This document shows, piece by piece, positions 35,989 through 48,119 of a stretch of 64,000 nt of DNA. Under the pieces are notes generated by a model. The model made no database searches, was not told where the DNA came from, and worked only from the letters and a program-made list of their open reading frames with translations. Position numbers and translations under genes: made by a program. This stretch comes from Phlebopus portentosus. Its lineage: Eukaryota > Basidiomycota > Agaricomycetes > Boletales > Boletinellaceae. Numbering within the stretch: position 1 is the first letter of the stretch; the number at the start of each line of letters is the position of its first letter. Location of the stretch: assembly GCA_037892935.1 (NCBI GenBank), contig JAYXKI010000016.1:1054001-1118000 (forward strand). Reading direction: 5' to 3'.

Positions 35989-36555
35989 ATGGCTCCTACG
36001 CAGTCCGGACATGTACCACTTGGTCTGAATCGCAGGGCTGACGGAAATAATGATTATGAGTCCACACCAGAGGCTATCATCGTCCCAGTCGTCATCCTTC
36101 TACGTGGGTTTCTTGAAAAATTTGTGTTCCAATTAATCATCTTAAATCTATTCCTTGATGTAGTCTTGTTGATTGGCGCTGCGATAGCCTCAGTCTACAC
36201 CTACTGGCAAAGACGGAAGAATAATGATCAAATCTTCGATAAAGCCTCAGATTCCAAGCCATTCCGCAAAGCCGTCCCCAACTGGCTAAGCAGCTGGCTC
36301 GACACGCCCAAACTACGATCCTCACGTGCTTCCGGGGAATCTACACGAACTCACAAGCTTGATCTGACGAAATCCGGCTCAGGCAATCTTACGAGCGAGA
36401 ACCCTGACACAGACACAATCGCTTTACGTCCCATCTCGGTGTACCTCCCTACTTATCCCCTCACGGCCTACGAAACTTATGACCGATACCCATCCATAGC
36501 GGGCCCGGGAGACCAAGCCCTCCGACCAAAGGTTATCGGGGCTCCGCTCAGGTGA
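35989..36555 (+). CDS. Small single-pass membrane protein, hypothetical
   Basis: The frame begins MAPTQSGHVPLGLNRRAD (an upstream in-frame Met is at 35977). A 60-nt in-frame intron with good sites (GTGGGTTTC...GATGTAG, about 36101-36160) would fuse VPVVILL to LLIGAAIASVYTYWQRRK, giving a single clean transmembrane helix followed by basic residues. Without this intron the membrane stretch is longer and less regular. The tail is Ser/Pro/Tyr-rich (LPTYPLTAYETYDRYPS) and ends KVIGAPLR. A type I/III membrane protein of unknown function. Confidence 0.6.
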   Translation: MAPTQSGHVPLGLNRRADGNNDYESTPEAIIVPVVILLRGFLEKFVFQLIILNLFLDVVLLIGAAIASVYTYWQRRKNNDQIFDKASDSKPFRKAVPNWLSSWLDTPKLRSSRASGESTRTHKLDLTKSGSGNLTSENPDTDTIALRPISVYLPTYPLTAYETYDRYPSIAGPGDQALRPKVIGAPLR

Positions 36556-38308
36556 ACAAACATATTGCAGTGAGATCAGAAGAGACAATGAATGCGAGAG
36601 GGATGAGAGGACGAGACAATTCTGGCTTTCTCCAATCGAATATTTCCTTTGAAAACGTAGAACGAGGCGGATTCTTACAGGCGGCCTTATCGCACAACAA
36701 CTCCGAGGCCAGAATGTGAGTCGTCGAAATCCCCGTGCACATCGCTACTGTTCTACAAATTCCGGGATCCACTCCGCACCTTCTTCTTCCTTCTTCCGAG
36801 TTATTTGCAATGCTGTTGCTCCCATTTGCCCCCATTTGTTCCCATAACGCGGGTCTGGAAGTTCCTTGATCGATCACGACTTACGAATGACAATGTCCCC
36901 GCTGGTCGGTGGCAGCTCACGTTCTGCGATGCGCTCTTCTCTCTTCAGGACACAATCCTCCTTTCCTCTCGTCTATTGAATTGTCTGCCCTTCGGCTCGT
37001 CATTCCGTTTAAATGCCTCATGAATTGTTTGGTGTTCCTGCGTACTCTCTACTGTGCCTGATGTTGATGATAATGTGTACCTTTCATATGTGCTTTCAGA
37101 TATTCGACTGTATTCGTCTAATATCATCACTGTATTCATACTCTCGTGTATCCTATCTTATTCTATCCTCCATTCTCTCCAAGTACTGGAGCTGGAACCG
37201 GAACTGCGTCTCCATCTCCGTTATTTACACCAACGTGAGTATCGAAAGGCATCACAGCCCTTCCTTTTCTGTTTCGCTCTCTTCCTCTGCGGATCTGTAA
37301 GTAAGCGAAGGGCTCCGAAGAGCGCAAATGTAACAAAGTCCGTGGACTTCACAGGAGGCGCTTCTCGAATTCGATTAGAACATAGAACATGAAAAATGCC
37401 AAGACATTCGTCCTTCGTCGAGAAGCAATGATACTGAACTGACCTGACCTGACGCAAGAGCGGTCCGAGAAAGATACTTAGGTGGACACTTTGTCCCAGA
37501 CTCTGCGTCTCGTCTCAGGCACACGATGAACCCGCGAAAGCGAGAGGTACACATATTTAGAAGAGGTATGGATATAAGATGGCTTTCCAAGTTCTGATTC
37601 TGTTTTCAAGACCGTCCTTAGTACTTTATTAGATAATGAATAGAGTACAGTGCTTACGTTCTGATAGGCCAACACTCCGAAAGGGCAGTAATACTACTAT
37701 AGGATAGAGAAAAGATAGTATGTACAGTACTTGCGTACCGAATATCAGTTTTCATTTTATTGATTATAATATAAGGTTTGAATTTGGGTTTGTCGGCTTG
37801 GCCTTCCCGCTCGTGATCGTCGGTCCATATCGTCGATCTTCAAACCTAAACCTAACGATCTTCATACACGAGTACCTCCAATATCTCGCCAAAACCCTTT
37901 CATGACCATGAGCATGTTTACAGAAGGAATATTGTAATATTCACCGCAACTCGGTCCCGAGATCTGCGCATGTACGCTAGCAATTGGTGGATATCAAGCA
38001 AAACGATATAAGATCACATGACTAGTATGTATAATTTCCAGGAGTTCGAAAAGAAGAATCACTTACTGACGAACCTGAAGGTCCGCTACTCACCATTTCC
38101 GAGTCAGGAGTGAAGCTATCCCATCTCACGATCCTCAGTGCAGTTTCGCTTCCTTTTCTGCACTTCGCGCAAGCGGAAGAACCGCCCGTATAAAAAAAAC
38201 ACACTCAGAAAGCCGAGGAAGCGAACACCTACAAATACTGATGCACGCCGACCGATGAGAAACTGAAATCATTCACTCAGTGTATTGTAAGTGTAGTGTA
38301 TTGAGTCC
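36556..38308. other. Gene-poor intergenic stretch
   Basis: Scattered short frames on both strands (for example 36548-36877 minus and 37013-37392 plus) show no recognisable sequence, no consistent splice sites and AT-rich, low-complexity composition. No gene, transposon or structured RNA could be supported. Confidence 0.4.
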
Positions 38309-40110
38309 ATGACTGCCGCAGGCGCCGAACAAGAACTACAATCGAAATACAACACTTCTAGTGCACCCATATCACGGAACGTGGCTCGCATCCATCTAAA
38401 TACTCCGAATGCCGTACGCCCGATGTCGCACTTGTCCGCTCCTCCTATCCTTAGACTAGATAAATCCAGCTACTGCTGCGATTTCTCTCACCATTCAGCC
38501 GACAGCAAAGAACTTCGTGCTGCGCCTGAACCGGAGTCCGCACAATATCCGCAGGCGCTGCAGAGCCTCTTCGAAGGACTTCAAAATGCCGTACTGCCAG
38601 TGACTCCTCTGGAACAGAGAGTAAGTAGGAGAAACGACTGCCTTTCTCTCTCTCTCTTTCTTGAGTCGATCCTCGGCTTGTCCTGTCTTTCTTCTCTCCT
38701 TCTCTCTGGTCTCTCGATTCGAGATATCGCCATACTCTCATTTTTTCACTTACTTTTTACTCTTTCTTAGTACCATTATCTTCCGGTCTCTCGTTGTTTC
38801 GCTGTGTGGTTGCCCCTCGTGCTTTGGATACTTCCTTTTAGAGTTTTGTTCTTTGTTACCCATAAAACCTAAAAGCTTCTGAGATGCCCCCCTTTTACAC
38901 TCACCCGCATGGAAGAGATGATACTACCTCGGATTCCAGCTCGACCGGCCCAGGTCAAAGGATCAGTGTGGACGGTGGCATGGAATCCAAACGAGGTATC
39001 ATCGCTATGATCCTCGCAATCAGTAAGCTTAAGCGCCACACTAAAATATACAGAACTACTCACCGTTGACCTATAGTCCTCTTCATCGTCGTTCTGGTCA
39101 TCTACCAGCACCTTACCACAGAGATGGCACTCCGCGAGGAGGAACGATCAACGGGTACCAATCGCCACAGACGCGGGAAAAGCAGTCCCAGCGATGGACG
39201 ATTTATCATCCAGAAAATCTCGATGCTGTTCAGGAAATGTGTTTCCCTCCTCAGGCGCCTCCTTTCGTTATTGTATAGGCCATCGCCTCCTAGCCCTACG
39301 AGCTCTCACACGTCAATGGAGGCACTATTGAGAGTGAGGCCGAGGCGAGCTCCGGTTCGACGACCGTTCTTGAACCTGCCATGCCTACAGCGTCGGAAGG
39401 AATCAAAGTCGAAAAAGGCAACCCGTCGGGTCCCTCGGCCATTTTTACTGAATACTGACGTCGGATATACCACGTACATGCCAAGAAGCCCCATAGACGA
39501 AAAGACGCAGGAGATACTACGCTCTCCAGACGCTTTTGCCGAGTTCTCCGACCCCGTCCGGAATATGAACTTTGTGCGTCAGAGGGACGAATTCCAGCGC
39601 CGAAGGGAACGTGATGAAATATGGTACGAAGAGCCGTTGGATTCGCCAGGCAGACCTATAGTTGCGTGCGTCGCGCCTCTTGCCTCCCGAAGGAAAACTA
39701 GAGAAGGAAGTTTACTACGGGAAGGGGATGACACTAATGGAGATTGGGCTCCGCCATCTCCGGAGCGCGTTATCTATCCAAGTCGCCAAACACGAGCGCC
39801 CGTTACGTCCGCAAGGCCGCCATCATTATCGTCCGCTAGCAGTCGCGAATCATGGGACGATTCATCGACTTCTTACGTTCCATACTCTCCTCATTCTCCT
39901 CGGTGTTTAACGACTATAGACGAAGATATGGAGCCTCCTACTCCGCGGAGTTTCTTCGAGATTGACGAGGATGAGAAAGACGAGTTGCGAAAGCGCAGAA
40001 GAACTTTCAGTCTCAAGTTTCCGTTCTCCCGACCTCTGTCTAAAAGGATTGAGCCTCCCAAGCATCCAGACGTCTTTTCAATAGGCAGTTACAGCTCCAG
40101 TGAAGAATGA
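38309..40110 (+). CDS. Single-pass membrane protein with long polar C-terminal domain, uncertain exon structure
   Basis: A possible first exon (38309-38621, begins MTAAGAEQELQSKYN and ends TPLEQR at a GTAAGT donor) could join at TTCTGAG to 38884. This would need a 262-nt intron, long for this locus, so 38884 (MPPFYTHPHGRDD) may be the real start. The 38884 exon ends ...GIIAMILAI and joins after CCTATAG (about 39075) to ILFIVVLVIYQHLTTEM, making one transmembrane helix. The downstream frame to 40110 is Arg/Ser/Glu-rich (FAEFSDPVRNMNFVRQRD, FSIGSYSSSEE). Between 39130 and 39440 a second frame looks equally coding (RWTIYHPENLDAVQEM, SHVNGGTIESEAEASSGS), so an intron or frame break is unresolved. 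Function unknown. Confidence 0.5.
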
Positions 40111-40839
40111 GGTGTGTTGTTTCAAATCCTCAGATTCTCTTCTGCTAAAACATAAGATTGCCCCTTCAGTACCACTCAGCTCTTCGTGAACCAACTAGAC
40201 AATCACCTTCAGTCGTTATTCGCTTATTCTTATTGCTTTTTCCAACACTCGTTTATTTCTTCATTCATTCTACACGGTCGTGGCATATGCCGAGTCCCTT
40301 GGATTTGTGGATACATTTGTAAATAGCCTGTACGTTTAGGTGTTGGTTTAGGATTTGTACCAGTATTTGTTGCCAAGAATTCACTATTCTCAAACGAGAG
40401 AACGACTTCCACGCAACTGTCGAGAGGTGACAGGTTACGACTGACATGAGAAGCCAGCTGGCATTGAAATTCCAAGAAAAGAACTCGAAAAATTCGTCCT
40501 GAATGAAAGTGCTAGAGGAAGCAGAGCGGACAGCAAGGCTGAGAGATCAAGCAATGAGAATCTTGATAAAACGCGAGCACAGATGGTTGTAACGGGAATG
40601 AAGACGAACGGGGAAAGGGAAAAGAAGAAAAAGAAACTCTCGCGTCAGAGAAGGACCTGACATCAAAGTTCGCACGCCTTCCTTCCCACCTCCACGCTTT
40701 CCTCTCGTCGCCCTCCCTTCGCCGCAAGTCACTCTTTATCCCCTATCCTCGTCCAGCAAATCTGGCGTACAATCGTCGACATTAAAAGGCAAGGATATCC
40801 ACAAGATTGGCCGTATAGTGTGAAACCTCGAAGAGGAGG
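40111..40839. other. Intergenic region upstream of the LEA-2-like gene
   Basis: The minus-strand frames at 40230-40475 and 40512-40732 are unsupported. The 150 bases before 40840 are CT/CG-rich and likely promoter. Nothing else is seen. Confidence 0.4.
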
Positions 40840-42302
40840 ATGGCGCACAACAATTTCGACTCGGACCGACGGTCGGCCGTCTCGTCCTTCTATGGTGGGC
40901 GAGGTCGCAAGTCATCCTTCGACATGCTCGCCTCAGACGTGAACATGCGCAGTGGCGATCCCGTGGCCCCGTCAGTGTCGCGCCACGACCGCGACGATGC
41001 TTCGTCCTTCTTTGCCGAAGGTGGCCAGCGGACGTCGCAAGACTTGCTGACAGGCCAGTCTGCGGGCTACAATCGTGCTTCCTACTTTGATGTGGGACGC
41101 TCGGCGCCTGTGAAGGGCATCAACGATGATGAAGATGCTGCGTTCCTTGGCGCGAGACCCGGTCCGGGCAGAGATGAAGAAGCGGGCTGGGATGTGTACG
41201 CCGACTTCAACAACGCCGGTCCGCGATATAGTAGTGCTTTTGTTAAGTATGGTCAAACCGAGGGGTACGTAGTTTAATCATCCTAAAAAAGTGTGATACC
41301 CTATTCGTTTCGTGTGTAGGTATCAACCTTTACCACCCGAGACCACGCCTCGTGTTCATACTCCCGTCAAAGTGGAGGAAGACACCGTAAAGAGTTCAAG
41401 AGACGGACCAGTCGAGCTCGTCACCGTCCCTGCTCTCGGTGCAGAATGGAAGAAATCCGAGCTGGAATCTATGACGAAAAAGGGGCGCAAGAAGAGGAAG
41501 GACAGCAAACGGATGGATACCTTCCGTGCTTGGTGGCGCGATCAGCGCGGCTGTTGCGGGCGATGGGGAACCCGAAAACACATCGCCATCGGCGCGTTCA
41601 TCCTTTGCTCGATGTTTGTCTCGATGCTTTAATCCTTCGCTTTTCCGAGAGACTGACTCTTTTCTTCCTTGCAGAATTGGTGTAATCCTTGCCTTCACGA
41701 TTCCTCGAGTCCCAGCGATCAGCTTCAACTCGAGCAGCCCACTCCTCAATGGGACATCACCTCCCGATATCATCTTCTCCCGCTCACCAGCAAACTTCTC
41801 CTTCCCAGCGAAGCTCGACCTGAGAGTGAGCACAGGCAGCAACTTCATACCTCTCGATATCAGCCGAATGACTGCGGAGGTTTCCGACCTCGACACTGAT
41901 CAGAAAGTCGGAACGGGTAACATGTCGATCACGTTGTCGGCGAAGAAGATTCATGAGGTCCAACTCCCGCTCAACTTCACGTACGTTGCGATTAACGATA
42001 GCGATCAGACGTGTAAGCCATTTTCTGTTCTTTTAAGGAGTATTTTACTGATTTGTCTACGTAGGGGTCAACTGGTACGATGCCTGTAAGAACACGGCGC
42101 TGTACACAGACGGAAAGCGACCTGGTTAGTTCCGATTACCCCGCCACTAATTAACTCGTCTTTCTAATTTCATTTCCTTGCAGGCGTAAACATGAAAGTG
42201 CAACTCGACCTCAACATCGTAGGTCTCATTGGCTCCCGTCGCAAGACCGCACAAGTCACCAACGTTGCGTGTCCCTTCGAGCTTGCGCAGGATGCCGTTT
42301 GA
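40840..42302 (+). CDS. LEA-2/NDR1-like single-pass membrane protein
   Basis: The N-terminus is disordered and cytosolic (begins MAHNNFDSDRRSAVSSF, with SSFFAEGGQRTSQDLL). After an intron near 41266-41319 comes a Lys/Arg patch (KKGRKKRKDSKRMD) and a transmembrane helix built across an intron (HIAIGAFILCS, then IGVILAFTIPRVPAISF from about 41676). The C-terminal domain has the beta-rich LEA-2 look: LDLRVSTGSNFIPLDISRM, GNMSITLSAKKIHEVQLP, NDSDQT then VNWYDACKN, and VQLDLNIVGLIG. It ends CPFELAQDAV with TGA at 42300-42302. Five exons. Similar fungal proteins localise to the vacuole or plasma membrane; the exact role here is unknown. Confidence 0.75.
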
Positions 42303-44459
42303 AGGAATAGGGAAAGCGACACGGACTTTAATCTATTCCGATTTTTTTTATTTCGTTTTCTCCATTCGTTTTCGTTTCTTTATCTCTTTGGCTCTGATCA
42401 TCGTCAGACAAGTTATGTCCGTCATGTCTTTCGGCATTCCGCATTTCCTTTTCACCTGGAAGACTGGGGACTTTTCTGTTTCCTGGCTCCACTTGGACTT
42501 CATTATGAACGGACTTCGGACATAATCTATGTCCCACCTTCTGCGCATCTTCCTTCCCAACCAAAATCCGAGCTATGCACACGCACAAAACAGAATAAAT
42601 CAATCGCATACTGCCTTCCTTACATGCATCTCCGCTCGTTTAGTAATGTTTTCCTTGTCGTTTAGTCGCGCTTTCTTCTTTTTACCTCTTCATCGCTGAA
42701 TACTGTAGTAAGATAACTATTTGAGGACGCTACGAAAGTGGGCCTTGTATGTACTGTACCTGTTTTGGGGTATGAGCCATTTGCAAATGCTACTCATCAT
42801 CATTGTCATTGCTGTAAGTACATAGCACCGTTAATGATCCACCACATCAACATCGAGAATGAGAAGTCAACTTACAATATGGCCGTGCATGAGCATGCCA
42901 GTGTGGTATATCTTTACACTATCAATGTGGAAAATATGCCTGCCGCATGGAGGAGGCCTCAGCCCCTGCTTCGGAGGCTTTCTGCACTTCCGAGTTCTGT
43001 CTCCGCTTCAACCCAACGGCGGCTGGTCACATCGGCACAGATCGGCACACATGAAAGCCGGCGGGCCAAGACGAAACAATTGACAAAGTATCAGTCTTGG
43101 CAGTGGCTCTTCCGTAGGTCCATATGATACTGATACTTCGAGTCCTTTTCGCGGTGGCCCTAATAAATAGATGTAAAAGTAGGAATAATTGAAATAATCG
43201 AAATAAATTGATTCGCGGGTGGCAGGTACTGTTTTTTTATATATAATGATTGAAGCCGGTTTGCCGTAGCTCACTGTGCCTTTATGTCCGCGTCACTTCC
43301 GAGTCACTTGAGCGGGGGACGACAAGATTAAGGAAGTGCAACGGGCCAAGACAAAAAAAAGGACCTATCTTATCCATTGTATAAAGTCAAAGAATACAAT
43401 TAGAGTTGGCGATGGATGGATGACTCTTTCGCGGGGGTCCAGTATAACATTGTAATCCATGCGAGTCTTTTTTGCTGTGGCTCTATATAAATAGAGGAAG
43501 AGATTACAGATACTGTAAATTGAAATAAAACAGATTCGCGGGAAAGTGTTTTGATTTTCAATAGAGATCAATCACCGAATCACACTGAAACCGCTTCGGC
43601 TCGGAGCAGCCTAAGGAAATCATTCGGGCTTCGAGCCCTAGACGGAAATACGTCATCAGGCAGCCGACGTCCGTTAGAGGTTCATACCTGTTCATACTTG
43701 AGTGCACTTAAGTGCATCAATAAAGGAGAAGGTCTGGTACCGAAGTCACGAAGTCGCCGGACCGTGCACGACGGGACCTTTTCATAAATGGTAAAGAACA
43801 CATTGGAGTATGCTACTTATAATGTAAAAGACGGAAATTCACGTTAGACGCCCGGCGGCAATTACCTTTCAGCCCTCGACTCCGCTCTCATCGCAGTGAC
43901 CTATCATCCAGCCGCTGTCCCAGTCCGGAAGACGCTCCAGCGGAAGTAGAATCCGCAGCAGAACAAGCGCATGAGGGAAGTTAATTTATCGGTGAGGTTA
44001 TTGGTTGTGTTTCTTTATTCACGGGATGCACAGGATCGAGTCATGGATGGTAACCCTCATCATTTGGATGTGATCTCAGTCTGAAAGAGGAGTCGTACAT
44101 ATGCAAGCCGCGACACGGCAGATGGTACGCCGCATTCGGCTTTCAGTCCCATTCTAGCGGTAATGGTCACTGAAGAAAAGCCAAGGCGATTTCGGCGAGG
44201 GAAGATGTACGGAATACCAGTGGAGTGGTGCTGAAGCGCTTGTCCAAGAGCACGGCGATAGTGATGGAGGTGATGCCGGTCCGTTAGCATCAAACGGCAT
44301 GCCATCAAACTGTAACAATATTAGAATGCCAAGGATTCTCCAGACTCGTTAAAAACAAGCCGCGCACAGCGTCACGAAGTGCTCGTAGCACTTTGTTCTT
44401 ACCACCATCACTCTCGCGTTGCTCCGGTCAGAAACCCATCTTCGTCATTAGCGTTGTCG
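42303..44459. other. Gene-poor intergenic stretch containing a diverged duplication
   Basis: About 2.1 kb without a supportable gene. It contains the direct repeat described at 43070-43550. Short frames at 42738-43127 and 44060-44308 have no recognisable content. The stretch is AT-rich with several poly-A/T runs and could hold degraded mobile-element sequence, but no termini or coding remnant were found. Confidence 0.4.
43068..43550. repeat. Diverged direct repeat, two copies about 290-350 bp apart
   Basis: Copy 1 (about 43068-43225) starts GGGCCAAGACGAAA, then has CGAGTCCTTTTCGCGGTGGC, TAATAAATAGATG, GAAATAAATTGATTCGCGGG. Copy 2 (about 43343-43550) has GGGCCAAGACAAAA, GCGAGTCTTTTTTGCTGTGGC, TATATAAATAGAGG and GAAATAAAACAGATTCGCGGG in the same order. 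The spacing differs, so internal indels have accumulated. No coding frame explains the similarity. Confidence 0.65.
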
Positions 44460-44947
44460 ATGCCGGTCGTACCAGCTGTATACTATGCCCCGAACACCCA
44501 CATCATCTCAAATACCACCAATAAACTCGTTCGTAGAGACGAGAACGACGGCGGTCTGAAGACGAGCACGAAGCTTGGAATCGCCATTGGGCTGAGTAAG
44601 TCTGAAGCTCCTTTTGCTGTCATCCTTCCCCTTCGTGAGACTGACCTACCCCGTGCCAAGTCTGCTTCTTCACGATCCTCATCAGTTTCTGGTTCATATG
44701 GCGTTTGCGCAGGAAGCCACAGGTGACTACCGAGGATGATATATTCGCCCAGGAGACGCTTACTCGTTGGGAGGAGAACGTACTTCATGGGAGGCGAGCC
44801 CCAGGGTCGTCCGGGAATGCTCCTCGCGAGCAAGGTCGTACGCGCCGAGCATCAGAGAGCACGCTAGCGACGTACACTACTTATGATACGGGAGACGACA
44901 TCCACTTGTCGAAACCGGAGCCAGCCCATATCACTGCGCATTTATAG
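44460..44947 (+). CDS. Small hypothetical protein, two exons
   Basis: Exon 1 (about 44460-44597) encodes MPVVPAVYYAPNTHIIS...KTSTKLGIAIGL. An intron from GTAAGTCTG to TTTGCGCAG (about 44597-44713) joins in frame to RKPQVTTEDDIFAQETLTRW. The protein ends PEPAHITAHL. It is polar and acidic, with a Thr/Ser-rich C-terminus (STLATYTTYDTGDD). The piece KLGIAIGL before the intron resembles the start of a transmembrane helix, so a missed middle exon could complete one. No family is recognised. Confidence 0.5.
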
Positions 44948-45393
44948 CACGACCTTCGGAGGGATTTACCGTCAATCACATCTTCGTCGCCATTTTTAAG
45001 CTCATCACGTTCGATCATGCCCTGCGATGCTCCATAATTCTTCGATGCTAGCAAAAGTCCTAATGCATTGTCACATATTATACAAATTCGCGGAATTTCC
45101 GTCTTTTGTAGTCTGTCCTGTTTTGAGTTTCGGCCCTTGTTCATGCTGTGTTATGTCATTTATTGCATTTAAGCGCTCTGCGTCCGCTGTAATGATTGTC
45201 AGTATTAATGTATCCTTTCTGCAATTACCTTCATACCTTCACTATGTCATAGTCCAACGCGAGTGAGAGGTGTCGTCGATCAGATCACCGCATTCTGAAA
45301 GAAGTCAATGTAAATCGCACGTGCCGCGCATGGACCGATGACACGCTTTCACTCGCTCTCTTGGGTCCCGGCGCTCGTCGCTTTCCGTTCACC
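44948..45393. other. Intergenic region upstream of MSP1
   Basis: This stretch holds the 3' flank of the small hypothetical gene and the MSP1 promoter. No gene is seen. Confidence 0.4.
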
Positions 45394-46945
45394 ATGTCCT
45401 CCTCTAATGTATTAACGAAGAAGATGGCTATTGAAAGTGCGTGTAATGGCTTGTATATACTCACCGAGTTTTCTAACGTTGGCTTTAGTCGTGATGCTGT
45501 TCGCATCTCAAGTGAGAGAGCATGTGTTTTCTCCGTGTATTCCTTTACTGACAGTTCATGTTGTAAGGTAGCAGCGTACTATACTGTAAAAGTGAGTGAT
45601 TTCATACGCTGTTCCTGATTGAGCTAAGCTCTTCTGTCTGCAGTGGTTAATGGAATCTATGGGTCCCGGTGGCGAACGAAAGACGGCGAAGGCGAAAAAC
45701 GACAACTTGAAGCGACTCGGGCATAAAGATTTGAAGCTTAATGAATATGAAGGTACGTCGTGATTGTATAACGGGTATGTGCGGAGGTACTGAGAATCAA
45801 TAGAGGCTATTGCTTCTGAAGTCATTCACCCAGATGACATCGACGTGCGATTTAGCGGTGCGTCTCAAATTTTCTGCTCTGGCGTCAAGAGCTCCTTCCG
45901 ATCATTCGCGCATGTGTTGCAAAGATATTGGAGGCTTAGATAACATCATATCTTCTTTGCGAGAGTCCGTGATATACCCTCTTGTTTACCCGTCGCTATT
46001 CTCCTCCTCGTCATCGTCACTACTCAGCGCTCCGAAGGGTGTACTGCTCTACGGTCCTCCAGGGTGCGGGAAGACAATGCTCGCAAAGGCACTCGCCAAA
46101 GAGAGTGGCGCAACATTCATCAATATCGCTGTCTCTTCATTAGCAAACAAGTGGTATGGAGAGTCGAACAAACTTATCGCGGGCCTGTTTGGGCTAGCGC
46201 GAAAAGTGCAGCCGAGCATCATCTTCATTGACGAAATTGATTCATTCTTGAGACAACGGAGTCAAGGCGATCATGAAGTAACTGCCATGATGAAGGCGGA
46301 GTTTATGACGTGCGTATGCTAATATTTTTCATGTTGCTAGTTGATCTTGATGGGCGGAATACTGTAGACTTTGGGACGGTCTCACGTCTGCTTCGGATCG
46401 TATACTTGTTCTTGGTGCAACAAACCGACCGAACGACATTGACCCAGCAATCCTTCGACGAATGCCGAAACATTACCCTGTGGAACTGCCGAACAAGCAG
46501 CAACGATTTAACATTCTTAGTCTCGTACGGCTTCTGTAAATGCTCTCAAAAGACCATTAACTCATACTACGTCTAGATGCTAGAAGGGACAGAACTCGTT
46601 CCAGAATTCTCCCTGGAGCTACTTGCGGATCGTACAGCGGGCCTGTCGGGGTCAGATCTTAAAGAACTATGTCGTGAAGCCGCGATGAAACCAGTACGCG
46701 AATTCTTGAAGAAAGCTGGTGGAGATCGGGACGTGCTTGAGAAGAGCCGAGAAGAAGTATGCCATTTTCCGCACGTCGTCACGTTGTTCTCAGACTGATT
46801 CACCGTCCTATAGGGTGTCTCCTACCGACCGTTAGAAATCAAGGATTTCCTTGATGTCGATGACGACGACTCCTCGTCAAATCCGATTCCTGCGCTTGGT
46901 AATGGACATGTGGCCAATGGGCTCGACCTTCCATCCATGGAATAG
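45394..46945 (+). CDS. MSP1: AAA ATPase, mitochondrial outer-membrane extractase (Msp1/ATAD1)
   Basis: Msp1 is an outer-membrane-anchored AAA ATPase that pulls mislocalised tail-anchored proteins and stuck precursors out of mitochondria. Nine exons join in frame: 45394-45436, 45489-45511, 45568-45591, 45644-45752, 45804-45857, 45925-46309, 46368-46524, 46577-46756 and 46814-46945. The N-terminal anchor [19 protein letters not shown] spans the 23- and 24-nt exons. Next come [20 protein letters not shown], Walker [16 protein letters not shown], pore-loop region NKWYGES, Walker [12 protein letters not shown], sensor [16 protein letters not shown] and arginine finger [12 protein letters not shown]. 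It ends GLDLPSME. Length of about 370 residues is typical. No frame break. Confidence 0.95.
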
Positions 46946-48119
46946 ATCACCACCGGTGATTGTCGGTGTGCTAGTGCCTTAGAATTTCGACTCGCGAATA
47001 ATCGTCGCTAAAGCGCCTTCGTAAACGCGCCCCTCAGCATTTTATGTTCTACTGACACGTCACCCATAGGCTGCGAAACATACATGGTCATTACCCTCAT
47101 CTCACGCTAGAGCACGAACGGTATACTGTGCAAACCACTCTACGTGTATTTTGGTGCTTAGATTATTGATAATACATACATACTCCATCGTCTAGTCCAG
47201 TGCATTGTGCCTTGCGAAGTAGTATGCTTAACGTCCTAAAACGAATAGTTTGGGCACTAAACTGTGCATTATTACAGCAACAAGGCAACAAAAGATAAGT
47301 CAAAGCTCATCGTGCTTTGAGCAATCGCATTTCTGCGTTGGCAAAGAACTCGGGAAATATCGTAGAACATTGGCAAGGTGCATGAACAAGCGCGCAATGT
47401 CGTAACCAGGCGAGCCAGGTCTGGTGACTTGAACTACCGTCAATGTGGCCGAAATAGTCCACCCATCTTCTCCGCAAGTACTCAAGAATATCCCCATATT
47501 GCAAACTCGTACCTCACCTTCCCGACACTTTCCTGTGTCATTTTGCTTTATATTTTTTGGCACTGCTTCTATTATATTCTAGGAGGTCACGAGCGAGATA
47601 AGAGTGCACAATGCGGTTTCTCCCATACCTTAATCAATACCTAGTTTACCTACTTTGCGGAGCGTAGTTGGCTATTTTTGGTTCCTTCCCGACCAACACT
47701 GCTATTTTTATGAGTCTTCGAGAGCAAAATTTCCTAAACGACCTCGAGCTTTCCAGCTGTTGTAATACTTGGAGGACAAAGTACACTTGAGTGCATGTCA
47801 CATAGAATGCACGCCACATAGTAGTTTACTTAGAACTTGTCTTGAGATCCCGCAATCTGGAAGGTATAAAAGCTGAGGAAATTCAGGTGGATGGAACATC
47901 ACTCAGCCTCTCTCTCAACGAGAAAAGATTCAACTGTACGTCTCTGAACTTCCACTCGCATTTTCCGCGAGTTTCTTCTGACGTGGTATTATCGCTTGCA
48001 GTTCAAGAAGCAATCAGTAATCGAAGCGCCTACGAGCTGTGAGTTTTAAAACAGTGCCTACTAGCGTAATCCAACGCCAAAGGCTGACAATTTTTTCCAG
48101 TATATTCTAAGGTACCAAC
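46946..48119. other. Intergenic region
   Basis: A minus-strand frame at 47300-47563 has some coding character (RWVDYFGHIDGSS in one frame, RPGSPGYDIARLF in another) but no start, splice sites or family, so it is not called. The plus-strand frame 47842-48042 is probably leader sequence of the next gene. No other content is recognised. Confidence 0.4.

Noticed and set aside
38640..38720. CT-rich tract as a microsatellite of interest
   Set aside because: It is a short pyrimidine-rich stretch of the kind found in fungal promoters and long introns. No regular unit is maintained.
47300..47563. Possible exon or pseudogene with coding-like sequence in two frames
   Set aside because: There is no start, no consistent splice sites and no recognisable family, so it could not be supported above chance.
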